A DNA stretch of 64,000 nucleotides from Jackrogersella multiformis. Taxonomy: Eukaryota; Ascomycota; Sordariomycetes; Xylariales; Hypoxylaceae. The notes under the pieces were generated by a model that was given only the letters and a program-made list of their open reading frames with translations, was not told the origin of the DNA and did not search any database. Position 1 is the stretch's first letter, and each line of letters begins with the position of its first letter. A program made the position numbers and the translations under genes. The stretch covers positions 2,108,001 through 2,172,000 of the forward strand of contig CADCXD010000005.1 of assembly GCA_902806575.1 (NCBI GenBank). The letters are read 5' to 3'. Below, one piece after another: positions 23,069-35,378 of this stretch.

Positions 23069-24437
23069 ATTGTCTTCGTCGTCGTTTAAGTATCGGATAT
23101 TTTAGAAACTAGGACGTTAGCATCACATGCTAGAGGTGAATGTGTGGCATTAATGTCATGGTTTGGCTAAGAAGAACTTTTACTGCACAGAGAAGAGAAA
23201 ATACTATCGTGAAAGCCACTGTTAACACCTTATATAAGCTGTGCTGGGTCTACGCCAGTGGGTCGCTCTGGGACCATGACAACTTACTTGCTATTCGTCA
23301 CTATGAAACCCTGTTTCGAGAATATGATAATTATAAGAGAAAATGGAAGGATGGTAGGAAGGAAAGTGCAAGATTTAAATAACCTGAGTTCCAAATGGGC
23401 ACTACGATAGAGTGTTAAATGGAATGAGATAGTAAAGTATAGAGCATAAGGGAATCACGTCTCTAACGAGCACCGCTTAACAATATCGACCTCATAACTG
23501 CACAACCAGAAATAACGCTAAACATCCTATTTTGACAGGGGTAAAGCTACTGGGCTTTCCCAAGTGACAAATGAAGACCTCGATGTTTTTTAAGGCTTCA
23601 GCCAATTAAATCTATGTTGGGGGAATAAGCTCCAAGAGAGAGAAAGGCGATATTTGTTGTATATCTCATGTCTATTACGATGAGTGATCAGCATGGGAAC
23701 TTTGGAATACTAATGATGACAATAAAGACCGTATGTCTTGCAACAACTACGGATTAGATCAGTATTTAAATATGGGTATATATCATTTATACCGTAGGTT
23801 GAAATCCTGTCTTACATAGTTTTCGACTAGGTCATATGTACCTTCGCGAAGCAGGGGTGGCTCTTTTGCTTATTATGCTTACCTAGGTACTTGGTTACCA
23901 TCAGACAACACCCTGTCCCTTTTTACAATCCAGTAGGTATGAATAGTTCATTGTTGCTAACTAACATTATAGTTGAATTCCCTTAGTAGCATGTAATAGC
24001 TATTACTGTGTGTGGAAGTGTCACGGGCCAAAACAGGAGAAAAGGATGAAGGTTGAGACACTCTTGCCGAGCCAGAAAAGGGCTCCGGCGAGAGGTTGTT
24101 TTATAGGAGTAAAGAGCGGGTATACAGCAGGAGCTCCGCTCCGGTACGGAGATACGGAGCCTCTAGCCTGCGACAGGAAGCATTTATATTGTATCTGGTT
24201 AGAAGAGGGTTGTTACCTATCTCATGATAGTCGGGGTGATGATGTTTAATCCGAAGATACATCTAATATCTACCTAGGTATGCTTAGGTTTACATCACCT
24301 TCTTGACTAGAACGTGCCTAAACCTCGTTAATACGAAAGACGCAGTGACGATTTGGGAGAACTTACTATAATCAGGCATCCACCATTTCTAAATCTCAGC
24401 ATATTTTGATTGTGAGACATCGATATGACGGTGTAGC
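23069..24437. other. Intergenic, no gene seen
   Basis: A 1.4-kb AT-rich stretch with only scattered ORFs of up to 80 codons lacking recognisable motifs. CCTAGGTA-type motifs are present near 23880 and 24272. No transposon ends were recognised. Confidence 0.5.
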
Positions 24438-25232
24438 CTACCACCCCCGTAATCTTTCAGCAAAGAATTGCATGATCGGCAACATCTCATCCTTATTCTT
24501 AGGCATACCGTCATCATATTTCTTCCATTTGACTTCTCGCATGTCAAGAAACTCCTTCTTCAGCAAGTCTATTGCCTCTTCGTCAATATACTCGCTTGAT
24601 TTACCATGACATATCAAAACTGGTGTTCGGGACTTCTCCCTGGCACTCAGTGTAGGCATCATGCTTGCGGGCAACGGACCGCCAATAGACACAGCCCCTT
24701 TGAATGTTGTCGCGGCAGTTTTACTTCCCTCGGTGATATCTACGACCCTCTCAGATTGACGAATCCTCGATGATAAGCCGAGGGCTAGAGAGCCACCTTG
24801 CCCGAAGCCAAAGAGAAAGATATCGTTCGTCTCCCAGCCGTATTTCTCGACTAATGTCTCACGGATCAGCTTCTCTAAAACCAACTCTTCAGATTTCGAG
24901 AAACCTGGGTCAGGATCTAAATCTCCCGTCGATGGCGAAAGGGTCAAGTCATCTCCCCAATGGAAATGACTAGTTGGGCCGGCGGCTTCAGAGTCCGGGA
25001 GACCGAGCAATGCTGGCGGTAATGGAGAGATACCGCGGACGGAGATGGCTAGAACACCTGGTAGTTTTAGATTCTTTGCGAATGTGGTGAATGGCGCCTC
25101 CGAGTCTCCAAGGCCATGAAATAGAATTAGGATGGCCGTAGTTGTTTCTGGGATGTCGGGAAATATTAAAGAGATATGGAGTGAGGGTGATAAGTGATTG
25201 AAGTCTTCGGGGTTGGGTATTCTAGTCGGCAT
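24438..25232 (-). CDS. Alpha/beta-hydrolase of the phospholipase/carboxylesterase family, catalytic residues replaced
   Basis: Single-exon protein of 264 residues with the acyl-protein thioesterase/carboxylesterase layout: LILFHGLGDS (residues 36-44), HFHWGDDL, NDIFLFGFGQGG (137-147) and PVLICHG followed by a C-terminal helix. The nucleophile elbow reads G-F-G-Q-G-G, so the catalytic Ser is Gly144. The position where the Asp normally follows HGxx is Ser, and the usual GMxH segment reads DGMPKNKDEM, without His. All three triad positions therefore look lost, suggesting a non-enzymatic family member. Other fungi are believed to have similar proteins, so this may be a conserved pseudo-esterase rather than a mutated gene. 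It is divergent from the acid phosphatase gene. Confidence 0.85.
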   Translation of the reverse strand: MPTRIPNPEDFNHLSPSLHISLIFPDIPETTTAILILFHGLGDSEAPFTTFAKNLKLPGVLAISVRGISPLPPALLGLPDSEAAGPTSHFHWGDDLTLSPSTGDLDPDPGFSKSEELVLEKLIRETLVEKYGWETNDIFLFGFGQGGSLALGLSSRIRQSERVVDITEGSKTAATTFKGAVSIGGPLPASMMPTLSAREKSRTPVLICHGKSSEYIDEEAIDLLKKEFLDMREVKWKKYDDGMPKNKDEMLPIMQFFAERLRGW

Positions 25233-26101
25233 TTCGTCTTCGGGTAACTAGGTACCTAGAAAAGGTGTTTACATATGTCCTCGAAACTTCGAAGGTTGTG
25301 GCAGGATCGTTGATTAATGGCCGGACCCGGTAGCGCATCAAATTGATTCGACGTTCTAACTCGGAGCCGCGACCCACCGGATCTCGGGGAAGTTGCGTTT
25401 GCGATAATCTGGTCTTCTCCATTATTCTTTAATAGGTTTAGCGTCAGGTACGATACCAAGTATGTACCTAGGTACCTAAATTATAAACCTTGGAACTCTA
25501 GAGATTTTATTATTCCCAACTTTACCTAATCAACTCTAAAACTTCACTATTAAATCTAACTCGACAGAGTCTGACTATTACTTCTGACTTACTACATGCC
25601 GTATGATGAGTTTATCAAACTAAAAGTTATCTCCAACTCAGAAGAATTCCGATTCTAGCAGGCATAAATATAAAATCATGACACTACTACATGATATGGG
25701 GCAATGAGCCGAAATTGGCAGTTCAATCTCCGACTAGCTTCGTCACCATATTCTTGGAGCCGATCACTTGCACAAACCAGAAGGCGACTGCTCAACACGT
25801 GCTAATTAGACCGACTTCATCATCTTCCACTCCATGAGCACTACCTAATTACATTATGCGGCTGCCCATTGAGCGACCCAAGCATGTCTAAGTCCAGAAA
25901 ACTTATTCCGGACCGATGTTATAAGACTGGGACATATCCAGGTGCCTGGGTAGACTAGTTAGAAATATGGATTGCCTACCTAGGTATATATCATGGCTCT
26001 CAACTTCCGTGTCTAGCTGAGTGAATGGCTCGCTCTTCTTGTGCCACCTGTGTTGCGCGTTGATGAGTACTGCTCATTTCTCTCGTTAAGAAAGCAGTAT
26101 C
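25233..26101. promoter_or_regulatory. Shared upstream region of esterase-like and acid phosphatase genes
   Basis: An 869-bp divergent region with palindromic CTAGGTACCTAG motifs at 25248-25259 and 25466-25477 and a CACGTG-like ACACGTGC at 25796-25803, a possible Pho4-type E-box core. The E-box link to the phosphatase gene is inference. Confidence 0.4.
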
Positions 26102-27740
26102 ATGCATATCTCACAGGTCCTCGTTATCTCTCTGGCAAGTAGGGGAGTCCATGCGACGGCGCCACAATATCTTGCGCCGACACAGGACATAAATTTCCCT
26201 TCTAGCCAAACCGCGACCAATCCTCTTCAATGGGTGGGTGCGAATGGTCCCTGGTACGCCGGTCCGAACGTCTTCCAGATCTCGCCCGAGGTTCCTGAAA
26301 ACTGTTATGTTGACCAAGCTGCCTATGTGTTGCGACACGGTTCGAGGTACCCAGATCAAGGGGCATACAACGGTTGGGTATCGATGTATCAACGGGTTAG
26401 TTTTTAACCTGCCTATTGTATCATTTTGATCCCTGCCAACTAAGTCCCGAATTAGTTTCAACATCCCAACTACACGGCATACGGGAGCCTATCATTCATA
26501 TCAGGCTGGAAACCCGTCCTTACCAACCCTACGGCTCAGATCGCCATGGAAAACCCGACTGGCGCGAAAGAGGCCCATGATCTAGGTTACACGCTACGAA
26601 CAAGGTGCTTTTAATTATGTGTCGATTCATTCTTACAACATCCAAACTGATTTCTATAGGTACCCGGACCTTTACCATGAGGGAGAGCAATTCATGGTAT
26701 GGGCTAACAATTACACTCGGGTCCTTCAGACAGCGTCTATGTTTGTCCGTGGCTTCTTAGGTGCCACTGCTTCCCAGACAGGGAGTGTCATCTCAGTTAC
26801 ATCTAAGGGCTTCCCAGCTGGGGTTGGGGATACGCTTGCCCCCTCAGATATGTGTCCGAACTTCTCAGACTCGGAGGGAGGAAATAACAAGACAGTCTGG
26901 GATGGCATATGGATTCCACCTGTTCAAAAGCGTCTTCAGGCATTGATCAAGGGCAATCTAACCTTGACGGCCAGCGACGTGAGTCAGATTCCGTATCTGT
27001 GCGGCTTCGAGAGTCATATCACCGGTCGACTTTCACCATGGTGTGATGTGTTCACCGACGAGGAGTTCAAGCAGTATGAATACTCCAATGATCTCCGCTA
27101 CTACTATGGGATCGGTCCAGGTACAGATCTTCCCAAGAAGATGATGACACCTTTCTTGAATGCACTTGTTGGCCTGCTGCAAAATGGAACGACCAATGGC
27201 ACCAAAGCTGACGGATCGATATTCCAAATTCCGAAACTTCTCATGTCGTTCTTGAATGATGGCCAGTTGACAGAACTGGTCACCGCAAGCGGTGTTTTTG
27301 ACGCGCAGGCCCCTTTGTCTGCCACTAAGAAAGATGATCGACGGCTTTGGGTAGGATCACGATACGTCTCGATGAGAGGCACTATCGCTTTTGAGCGGTT
27401 GAATTGTGTCGTAAAGGACAACGGAAAACCAGGAACTACTTACTCAGTTCCAGGGCACCCTTCAAAGCCGTCAACCTCAGGACAGACAACAACGAATGCC
27501 GCATACGTCCGCGTTCGCCTGAACGACGCCGTTTATCCTATCCCGTCTTGTAAAAATGGACCTGGATCGACTTGCAAGTTAAGCGACTATGCTAACTATG
27601 TTTCGAAAAAGTACGCTTCCGAAGGGAATTGGATCAAGAATTGCAATGTCACAGTCACCAAGGACACACCAACGACGGTGAAGGGCGCAAGTTTCTTCAC
27701 GGATTTAAACAAGCCTTGGCTCAAGCAGATCACTGTTTGA
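26102..27740 (+). CDS. Secreted histidine acid phosphatase (phytase-like)
   Basis: Histidine acid phosphatase of 507 residues, exons 26102-26395, 26456-26604 and 26660-27740. The catalytic motif RHGSRYP is at residues 78-84. The N-terminal 20 residues (MHISQVLVISLASRGVHATA) resemble a short signal peptide. Several N-x-S/T sites (NYT, NKT, NLT, NGT) and paired Cys residues fit a secreted glycoprotein that releases phosphate from organic esters. In place of the usual HD proton-donor motif the sequence reads LND (Asn347-Asp348) in SFLNDGQLTEL, so Asp is kept but His is not. The second intron has a weak GTGCTT donor; the joint restores RTRYPDLYHEG. Confidence 0.9.
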
Positions 27741-28233
27741 AGTGTATAATCACTGAGTACCTACCACATAATATATAATATAAAAAGGGACTATCGATCC
27801 ATTGTAGAATCCCATTAATAGAGCTAAGCTAATGATGAATTGGCAACCTTGAAACCTAAAAGAATGGATATTTTATCGATGTTGTATGTAGTACTAGGTA
27901 CCTAGGTACTTCCTAGCAAGTTTCCGCCAAGGCCAATCTTGGAAACTGGGACAGGGGTACCTAGTGTAGTGTAGGTAAGTACAGTGAACCTTAAAACAAT
28001 TACCTAACACAGCTTCCTCATGTTACCTGCGACACCACGCACCTTGCACCTTGCACCTTGCACCTTGCACTTTTACAACCGAATCTTCACGACAACTTTC
28101 GCCGGTTAGAAGCGATACGCGACCAATTTAAGGAGTTGAAATCCTGTTACTGTACAGAAAACGATAGCAGGTAGAATGCTGTAGAAATCGACGCCATACT
28201 CGCTACTAGCCTACCGAATGCATCTCTGCGACC
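27741..28233. promoter_or_regulatory. Intergenic upstream of SEC8
   Basis: Contains the phosphatase 3' flank, a CTAGGTACCTAG motif at 27895-27906 and the heptamer repeat at 28041-28068. No gene is seen. Confidence 0.5.
28041..28068 (+). repeat. ACCTTGC heptamer tandem repeat
   Basis: Four perfect copies of ACCTTGC followed by CTT-like sequence, 165-195 bp before the SEC8 start codon. Confidence 0.85.
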
Positions 28234-31200
28234 ATGTCCAACCGATATGGTGGTTCATACCGAAACCGCAATGGCAACGGCTCCGTCGGGAGGCAAGATG
28301 AAGAATACGATCCTTACGGAGATGGCTACTCGAGCGACCGTTATGGAACTCCTCCCCAACAGATGAATCCTCGAAGACCACCATTTGAAAGCTCTCGCAG
28401 CGGCGGCTACAGTTCCCCCGCCTCCAGAGTCCAGAGAGCAAATGAGACGAACGCCGAGAAACAGATAGCCCAGGTACTTGAACTCATCAAGACTGAATGG
28501 CCTTCCATGATCCAGGATGACTGCATACCCGTCTCGCTTGCACTTCAGCTGTTGGATAACAGCTCTGTCGGCCGAGCACACGAATATAGGGGTTTCAAGA
28601 AGACACATAAATATTTGCAAGACTCCCTCAAGAATATTGTACACGAACACCACCAAGGATTCAACAGTTCGATCGGTACCTTTCACAAGATTCAGGGGAG
28701 CATACAGTCTTCTCAGAAGCGAGTCCGTGCCCTCAAAGAGTCCCTAGCAGCATCGCGGACGAGCCTTTGCGCAACCGATCCAGAACTCAAGAAGCTATAC
28801 AAGTCGTCGCAGATGTACGACGATGTGCTGCAGACATTGAATGAACTGGAGGATTTGCGAACAGTGCCGGATCAGCTGGAGGCTAGGATATCAGAGAAAC
28901 GATTCCTGACCGCTGTTGAAGTACTCCAAAACGCGTTGCGGAAGTTGCGGAAGCCAGAACTTGACGATATTGGAGCTCTGGGCGACCTAAGAAGTTATCT
29001 TGCTAACCAGGAGGCCGCACTGATGGATATTTTAACCGAAGAATTACACGAGCACCTGTATCTAAAATCACCTTACTGCCAGGAGCGGTGGCAAAATCTA
29101 GCCAAGAAACAGGGCGTCTACAACGAAAATTATAGCGAATCGACCGTATTGACCCCTTTCCATCTAATTCTGGACACGATGGATCTTGGCCGGCCGGTAA
29201 CTGAAGATCCAGCAAAGAATCCCGAAGCGGATACCTTTTACTACATAAGCCTCGTCGTCGAGTCACTCAACAAGCTTGGGCGGCTGGAGAGCGTCGTAGA
29301 TACACTGAAGCAACGGCTCCCGGTTGAGCTGTTCTCCATTGTAAATGAGACAATCAACGAGGTTGATCAAAGGCATCCTAGCTCATTAAGAGGCGGTTCA
29401 GGCAATGCACAGGGTCTGCACATATATGGTAGCAGGGAGACGCAAATGCGCGCAGATGTCATTTACGACCTCTTATGGACCTTATACGGTAAATTTGAAG
29501 CTATCGCCGAGGGCCACCGAGTTTTCCACGAGGCCGTCAAAGCGCTTATTCGACGAGAAGGCGCCGGTAACAACAGCTCTCTTCTTGGAAGCTTTAAGGA
29601 ATTATGGAACCTCTATCAAAACGAGATACGTGCTCTCCTTCACAATTATGTTACAACAGATGCGGATGTCTACCAATTTAACTCGCCAAGGCAAGGTGCG
29701 ATGCTTAATGGTGGTAAAGACATATCTAGGGAGCATCTCTTCAAGTTTTCTGAAGCGGATCCTAAGTCTGTTGAGATGACTACCGAATACGAAGCTCTGG
29801 ATAGCATCATACGAGCTGCAGTTCCCGGTCTTACGTCTACTTCTCGAAAAGCACAGGCTTCAGACAAGAAATCATCAGCGGGAAAAGAATCGAGGAAGAG
29901 CGCCTATACCGGAGCTTTCGACAGCAGAAATGTACCTGGCTCCTACAAGTCGCTTGTGGAGCCAAGCGTATTTAATATGAGTCTCCTTTTGCCTCCAACC
30001 CTGGTGTTTCTAGGACGCTTGAAAGCGATCGTGCCTCCAGGTTCGGACTTAGCTGCGAGCACTCTAACATCTTTCCTTGATAACTTTTTGGTCAATGTTT
30101 TCCAGCCACAGTTAGATGAAACCCTGAGCAAACTGAGCGATTCCGTGTTTGGAGAAGTAGATTCATTCCAGCAGGATCCGGGGTGGGACCTGGTAGCCCG
30201 TCGACCCGTCTTCAAGGGGACAACGGCATTCTTCGCCGTCATCACCGCCTTCTGCCGAATGCTTGGGACGATTCCACACGATCAGGCCCTAAGCTCTTTA
30301 ATCATCTCTCAAATGGTGAGATACTACGAAAGATGCCTAGGGTGGTTCAAATCGTTAGTTGCCAAAGCACAAGAGGCCACCATGGCACCACAGTCGTTGC
30401 GGTACTCCGCAGAACTAGCTCTTGGAGATGGAGATATACAAGAGATGGTTAAAAAGCTCTGGACCTCAGATAATCTTGACCATGAACTAATAGAAAAGGA
30501 AGTTGGTCTGTTGATTGCGCAAGCAAGTGAACGGTGCCTCGAGCCGAGCGATATCATACAAGACCGCGACGTTATCTCGTCTCTATGCCTTCTGTATACT
30601 AGTATGAAATGGCTCTCAGTCCGGATTATCGGCTTACGACATATCACCCGGTTCGACACCGATTCTTCTCGGCCCACCTTACCGAGGAACCAAAATCGCC
30701 GCTGGACTCTTTTGAACGACCCTAAGAAGGCAAACGGAGAACAGCAAGGCCGCGTGTACCTACCGATGACGCAGGAAACTGTCCAGTAAGTTCCTCAAGC
30801 TTGGTCGTTTTCATGGTTACCTAACGCAATTTTTCATAGGTCATTTGATAACATAGTGTTATCCTACGAGGAGTTTGCTGGCACGGTACTTCTCACGTTA
30901 CATATGGAAATCCGGTGCCGTATTGTCCAATCTCTCAATGTAGTGCTCTCCCCTGCAACAGCGCCATACGTCCTGGGCGACCAAGAGATTAAGGAACCGG
31001 ATCCACAAATCTTATCATTGAATTCTGAACTTGTTGCGTACGACGAGACGATTGTACGCTTCCTTCGCGACAAGGAAACCGCATTCGTGCGGACAGGTTT
31101 GGGTCTCCTCATGAACACGTTTCTGGTCTCCAACGCACTCGCCACGCAACCAATGAACATGCGCGGGTGCGAGCGCATGCAGCTCAACATCCTCGTGCTC

Positions 31201-31482
31201 CAGCAGAACCTCAAAAACATCGAGGAAGGGGTGGACCTCGCGCGGGCGGCGAACTATTTCAGCCTCTTCCAGGACGGCCCGGACCGGATCGTCGACAAGG
31301 CTAAGCGCGACAAGGGGCGCGAGGCGGACACGGACACGTTCACCTACGACGAACTCAGGACCCTCGTCGAGCTGTGCTACAGCGAACAGCTCGCGGACCC
31401 GGAGAGGGGCGTCGCGTCGGCCGCCAAGAGGAAGATGGGCGAGAAGGTGTTGGCGCTGAGCGAGCACATGTGGCAGAGTTAA
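28234..31482 (+). CDS. SEC8: Exocyst complex component Sec8
   Basis: Sec8, a subunit of the octameric exocyst that tethers secretory vesicles at growing hyphal tips and septa. Exons 28234-30785 and 30840-31482 give 1064 residues, close to the yeast length. Residues 1-70 are a Gly/Arg/Ser-rich low-complexity tail. The conserved Sec8 N-terminal domain follows (QIAQVLELIKTEWPSMIQDD, YRGFKKTHKYLQDSLKNIVH, then coiled-coil KVR/ALKESL), and the helical rod runs to the end. The final exon contains SYEEFAGTVLLTLHMEIRCR. The last ~350 bp have nearly all third positions G or C, unlike the rest of the gene. Confidence 0.94.
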
Positions 31483-33359
31483 GAGGGACGTCTGTATATT
31501 TGTTGCGCCGCATCCGAGGGAGAGAGCAAAATGTTGCAATTCGGCGTTCACGAGTCTACGCGTTGTATCCCTAATTACCTATAAGGTTGACGGGCGAGCT
31601 TTGTGAAGCGGGAGGCTTTTCCCCGCATGTGTATGAATTAATTTCCCGGCTGCCCGGGTTGGCTTTCTACGGACGCCGAGGGCTGGGTATCGATCTTTCG
31701 AAGGATTGCGTGTATATGATATCAAAGAGGCGAAATTAGAAAATACCGGATATGAATTATATGTATCAATGTTACCTAGGTACTCTGTGATTTTGTGACG
31801 AGGTTGGTTTCATGTTCAGTTATTAGGTATGTAGCCATGTATTGTGGTCCATCGCAAGTGAATTTCCCTACCTAATGTCCAGTACTCAAAACCTGACGGC
31901 TATTTCTGGGTACAACACGTAATTCTGCCCACATATCGCCAATTCGTCTTTCCTCGCGACTTGCCTACAAGACGAGGCTCTGTCGTGTTATTCATAGAAC
32001 ACGAAGTTGTGCTTTGCCTCTTGAAGTGAGTGATCACCTTATATAAATATTGTATGAAGCTAGAGCCAATCATAACTTAAATAGAGCACGAAATTCATGC
32101 ATGTCCATTCTCTAGGAGATAACAATTGATGATTATTTTTGAAGCCTCTTGAACATAACAGAATATATGTGAGGCGGAGAGTTGGTTAGTTAGAACACGC
32201 AAGCATGTCTTTGGGTAGGACAGCCCAACCACTACGAACACAGGCCTCGGTGGGATGGATAAGAGCACTCGTCCCAACATGAGAGCGAACTTTACAATAC
32301 AAGAAAGGCGAAGTCGAGACTTCGTCGCAACACTGGTGAGAGGTACTGCTCGTACGTACACGGTAAAAGCGTATCGCTGGTGCGGCTATCGCCAACGCCG
32401 AAAGGTGCAGGTGTCCCGAGCCCATCCCTGGTCGACTGGCTGCGGCTGACCTGAGGGATCGACACTGGCAGATAGGTCAATCCTTGGCAACTCACTCCCG
32501 ATGTGGCGGTGCGTGCGTGTTCACGGAATTTAGACCTCCTTTCTGCCGGAGCGAAGTGTACCTACATTGCTACATGGCATTTGAGGGTCATGCTAAGCAA
32601 ATTATATCGGAACTCTGCTGCTCTCTGTGGCGATTTTGGATTCTGTGAAAAAGGCTGCTGTGCCAGTCACCAGATGAATGCCATCCGAGATGTCGGATTA
32701 GATGAAGGTGGTTTTCAAGCTTAGGAGTGTAGAAGGATTGAACGAAACGAAACCAACAGTTTATCAGGCGCTTAATCCAAGTCACTTGATACCCAGGTCT
32801 GTATGTTTTCGCAATGCGTCTAACGGGCACATGCAGACGAGATTTGCAGCCTCTTCTTCGTCGCTTGCGTGGCTCAGACGCCATTTTCCAGGTGGCGTTT
32901 CGACAATGACGATGACGATGACGAGAGACGGTGTTGGGACCGTATTATAACAGTTATACACGTACCCGACAATTCCCAAAATGGAAGATGCATTGTTAGA
33001 TCACGAGGCGTCGGCTGTGGCCCAAAGGACAACGGCCCCTGGGCGTTTCTTCCCATGTGGCGCTCGAATCTCTGACGCGAAACGGGAGCACTCGATTGGT
33101 CAAATCATCAAACAGGGAGGAAAAGAAACAAAAAATAGGATAGCTTCCAATCGAGAGGAAGGGAGGAATACACAGGCGCAACGTTGCCACCGATATACCA
33201 GGCATGACAACAGGCAATCGAATCCATTGGGACTTCTTGAGTCTCGAAGAATGGGAGCTGAATGTTACTCAATGAACACACATGATTCCTTAGAGGCTTG
33301 GATACTGGGTTGAAGCCCAATTGATGTATTAGGGTAGTAATGAAAAAGATGATATCTAG
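31483..33359. other. Intergenic downstream of SEC8, no gene seen
   Basis: No supportable gene. A 16-bp near-palindrome CGAAGTCGAGACTTCG lies at 32309-32324 and a GACGAT microsatellite near 32905-32925. ORFs of up to 110 codons show no recognisable domain. Confidence 0.5.
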
Positions 33360-33810
33360 AATACTAGTCAGCTAGTGTACCTATGTAGGAGGTAAGTATG
33401 AAGGTGGGTACCTAGGTAATGAATGAGGTACCAGGTAGGTAGGATTGGTGACTGATGTGGGTACACAATGACGGTGAAGTAAGGTACTAAGGTATCTACC
33501 TAAGATAAGATACCTTAGCCTCTAGGTACCTAGTGTACCTAGGTCCTACATGAGAAATCCCCACAGGTACCTACCTGGTACACATGTAAGTTCGAATCCA
33601 TGTCCAGGTTATTAAGGCAGCCCCGTCAATTACATTATGCTTCACTACCTATTCGCTAGGTATTATCTCCGAATGTTTGAAGATTTCATTCCGCTGGTGA
33701 AACTCAACTTAGAATTAGTCGAAATGAGACCCTTAATAAATCTAGAGCTACACTATTTATGTTAGTACCTATGTAGGTACCTAGGTAGACAGGTAGAAAA
33801 GTAGAGAGCT
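33360..33810. repeat. Dense cluster of GTACCTAGGTAC-type palindromic motifs
   Basis: About ten TACCTAGGTA/AGGTACCT variants in 450 bp (for example near 33409, 33440, 33524-33543, 33560, 33775-33788). The sequence is otherwise AT-rich and without ORFs. This is the densest cluster of the motif in the window. Confidence 0.7.
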
Positions 33811-35378
33811 CATATGAATATAACTTCGATGAATAGCAGATATTATTTATTAGCTAGGTACATTCTCATGGATGCATCAAGACGTTTCAACAGCAATTGA
33901 GCCGCACACATATTATTAAGAGCCTCCTTATTATTAGAGCGTCAATTCTCGTTATTTATATCGACCTACCTACCTATGATACCGCAATAATACCGGCATG
34001 GTAATAAAAAGAAGTAAGGGTCAAGTAGGATCGAACGAATTAAATCGACCTCCAAGGCTGCCTTACTTAGGTGTAGCAGGCTTAATGGGGTGTTAATTTA
34101 ACACTACCAGCACTACCTAAGTACCTGGGTAGGTAGTTTGTACGGCGTTCGTGGTACATACGTAAAATTCAGGATTATGGATGGTATCAATCCTTATGCG
34201 GTTAGATCGGTACTCCTCGGTTCTATTCGGTACCTCTACATCCTGTATTTCAGACCGCGATACACTGCAATTTCCACCTGCAGCACAGTACTTACCCACG
34301 CATGTAAGTACCTGAGCATAAACGGTTCGTCCGTCCTCCTTTTATTGTCTCCTTGTCCCTTGAACAATTGAAGCGCGTCACCCACCTGCACCCACTAAGA
34401 AATCAATCCCCTTGAAATTCAACATTGGACGAGCCCCCTTCCCAAGTTCCAACCACCATCCCCGGCTCCACGTCCAACTCCCATACTCCCATCGCAAAGC
34501 ATTGAAGGGGCGAAATCAAAATCATCTCCTCGTCCCCCGTTCATCTACAAAATAATTTCGTTCGTTTTCTTCATTCACGGTTTACGGCTCGCGGCACAAT
34601 AAGACTTCTCTTGGTAGTTGTACCGAAAATCCCAAGAGCAAACACGCGGACACGCCAAAAAATCCAAACCCTTACACTCGTTCTAGACTTGTCTCTCCCT
34701 TTCCCCGTACTAATTCCACCTCCTGAGTCTAAGACTACAGGTCACTTAGGATCGGGAAGATATTGCACATCAGCCAGGACACGATCAAGAAAACCACGTC
34801 GGAATTCGCGCGTCATCTTAAGTCTTCGCATTAAATCAACTTCATTTATTTCTATTTTACCAACCCGACAATTTTTATTAGGGACAAGGAAAATTCGGGA
34901 ATGAAATGACAAAGACATTGACATTGCGACAAAAAACGCCCCAGTACCCGCCCATTCTCCACATAGAATTATAACCTTGAACCCGTCCCATCTACCTCCT
35001 TTTCGCGATAAAGAGAAAAAAAAGATCTTCCATCACACTGTCATTCCTCTATTGTACTTTACAGCCAACGCGAGTCCTCCTTCGCAGCAGGAACGTCCGC
35101 ATCATCCGGCGAACGATTCCATCTTTATTTAGCCTACACAACCACGCCCCTGTGGCGGCGCCTCTTGGCCCGTTGTCGATCTTTCTCTTGTCGTCACAGA
35201 ACGCCAACGCGGTTGTTGCATCAAGCAATTTGAATTGACTTACACCTCTAAACGCTTGAGGGACTGTAAACTAGACCGCCCTACTCCAAGTACCGGTGTT
35301 GCAGTACATCGCCCGGGTATTTCATTATTACTATTTTCTTCTTTTTAAAAACAAAAACTACCCTCAGAAGCGTCCAAG
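33811..35378. promoter_or_regulatory. Upstream region and probable long leader of the KNR4-like gene
   Basis: The last ~800 bp before the start codon are rich in CCTCC/CTTCC pyrimidine tracts, typical of a long fungal 5' leader. No gene is recognised; the ORF at 34611-34904 is short and low-complexity. Confidence 0.45.

Noticed and set aside
23069..24437. Possible transposon remnant beside the Cys-rich gene
   Set aside because: No terminal repeats, transposase or reverse-transcriptase motifs were seen.
31015..31551. 178-codon minus-strand frame opposite the end of SEC8
   Set aside because: It overlaps well-conserved SEC8 coding sequence with high GC at third positions, which opens the opposite frame.
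33588..33597. GTTCGAATCC, resembling a tRNA T-loop
   Set aside because: No flanking stem complementarity, anticodon arm or acceptor stem could be made around it.
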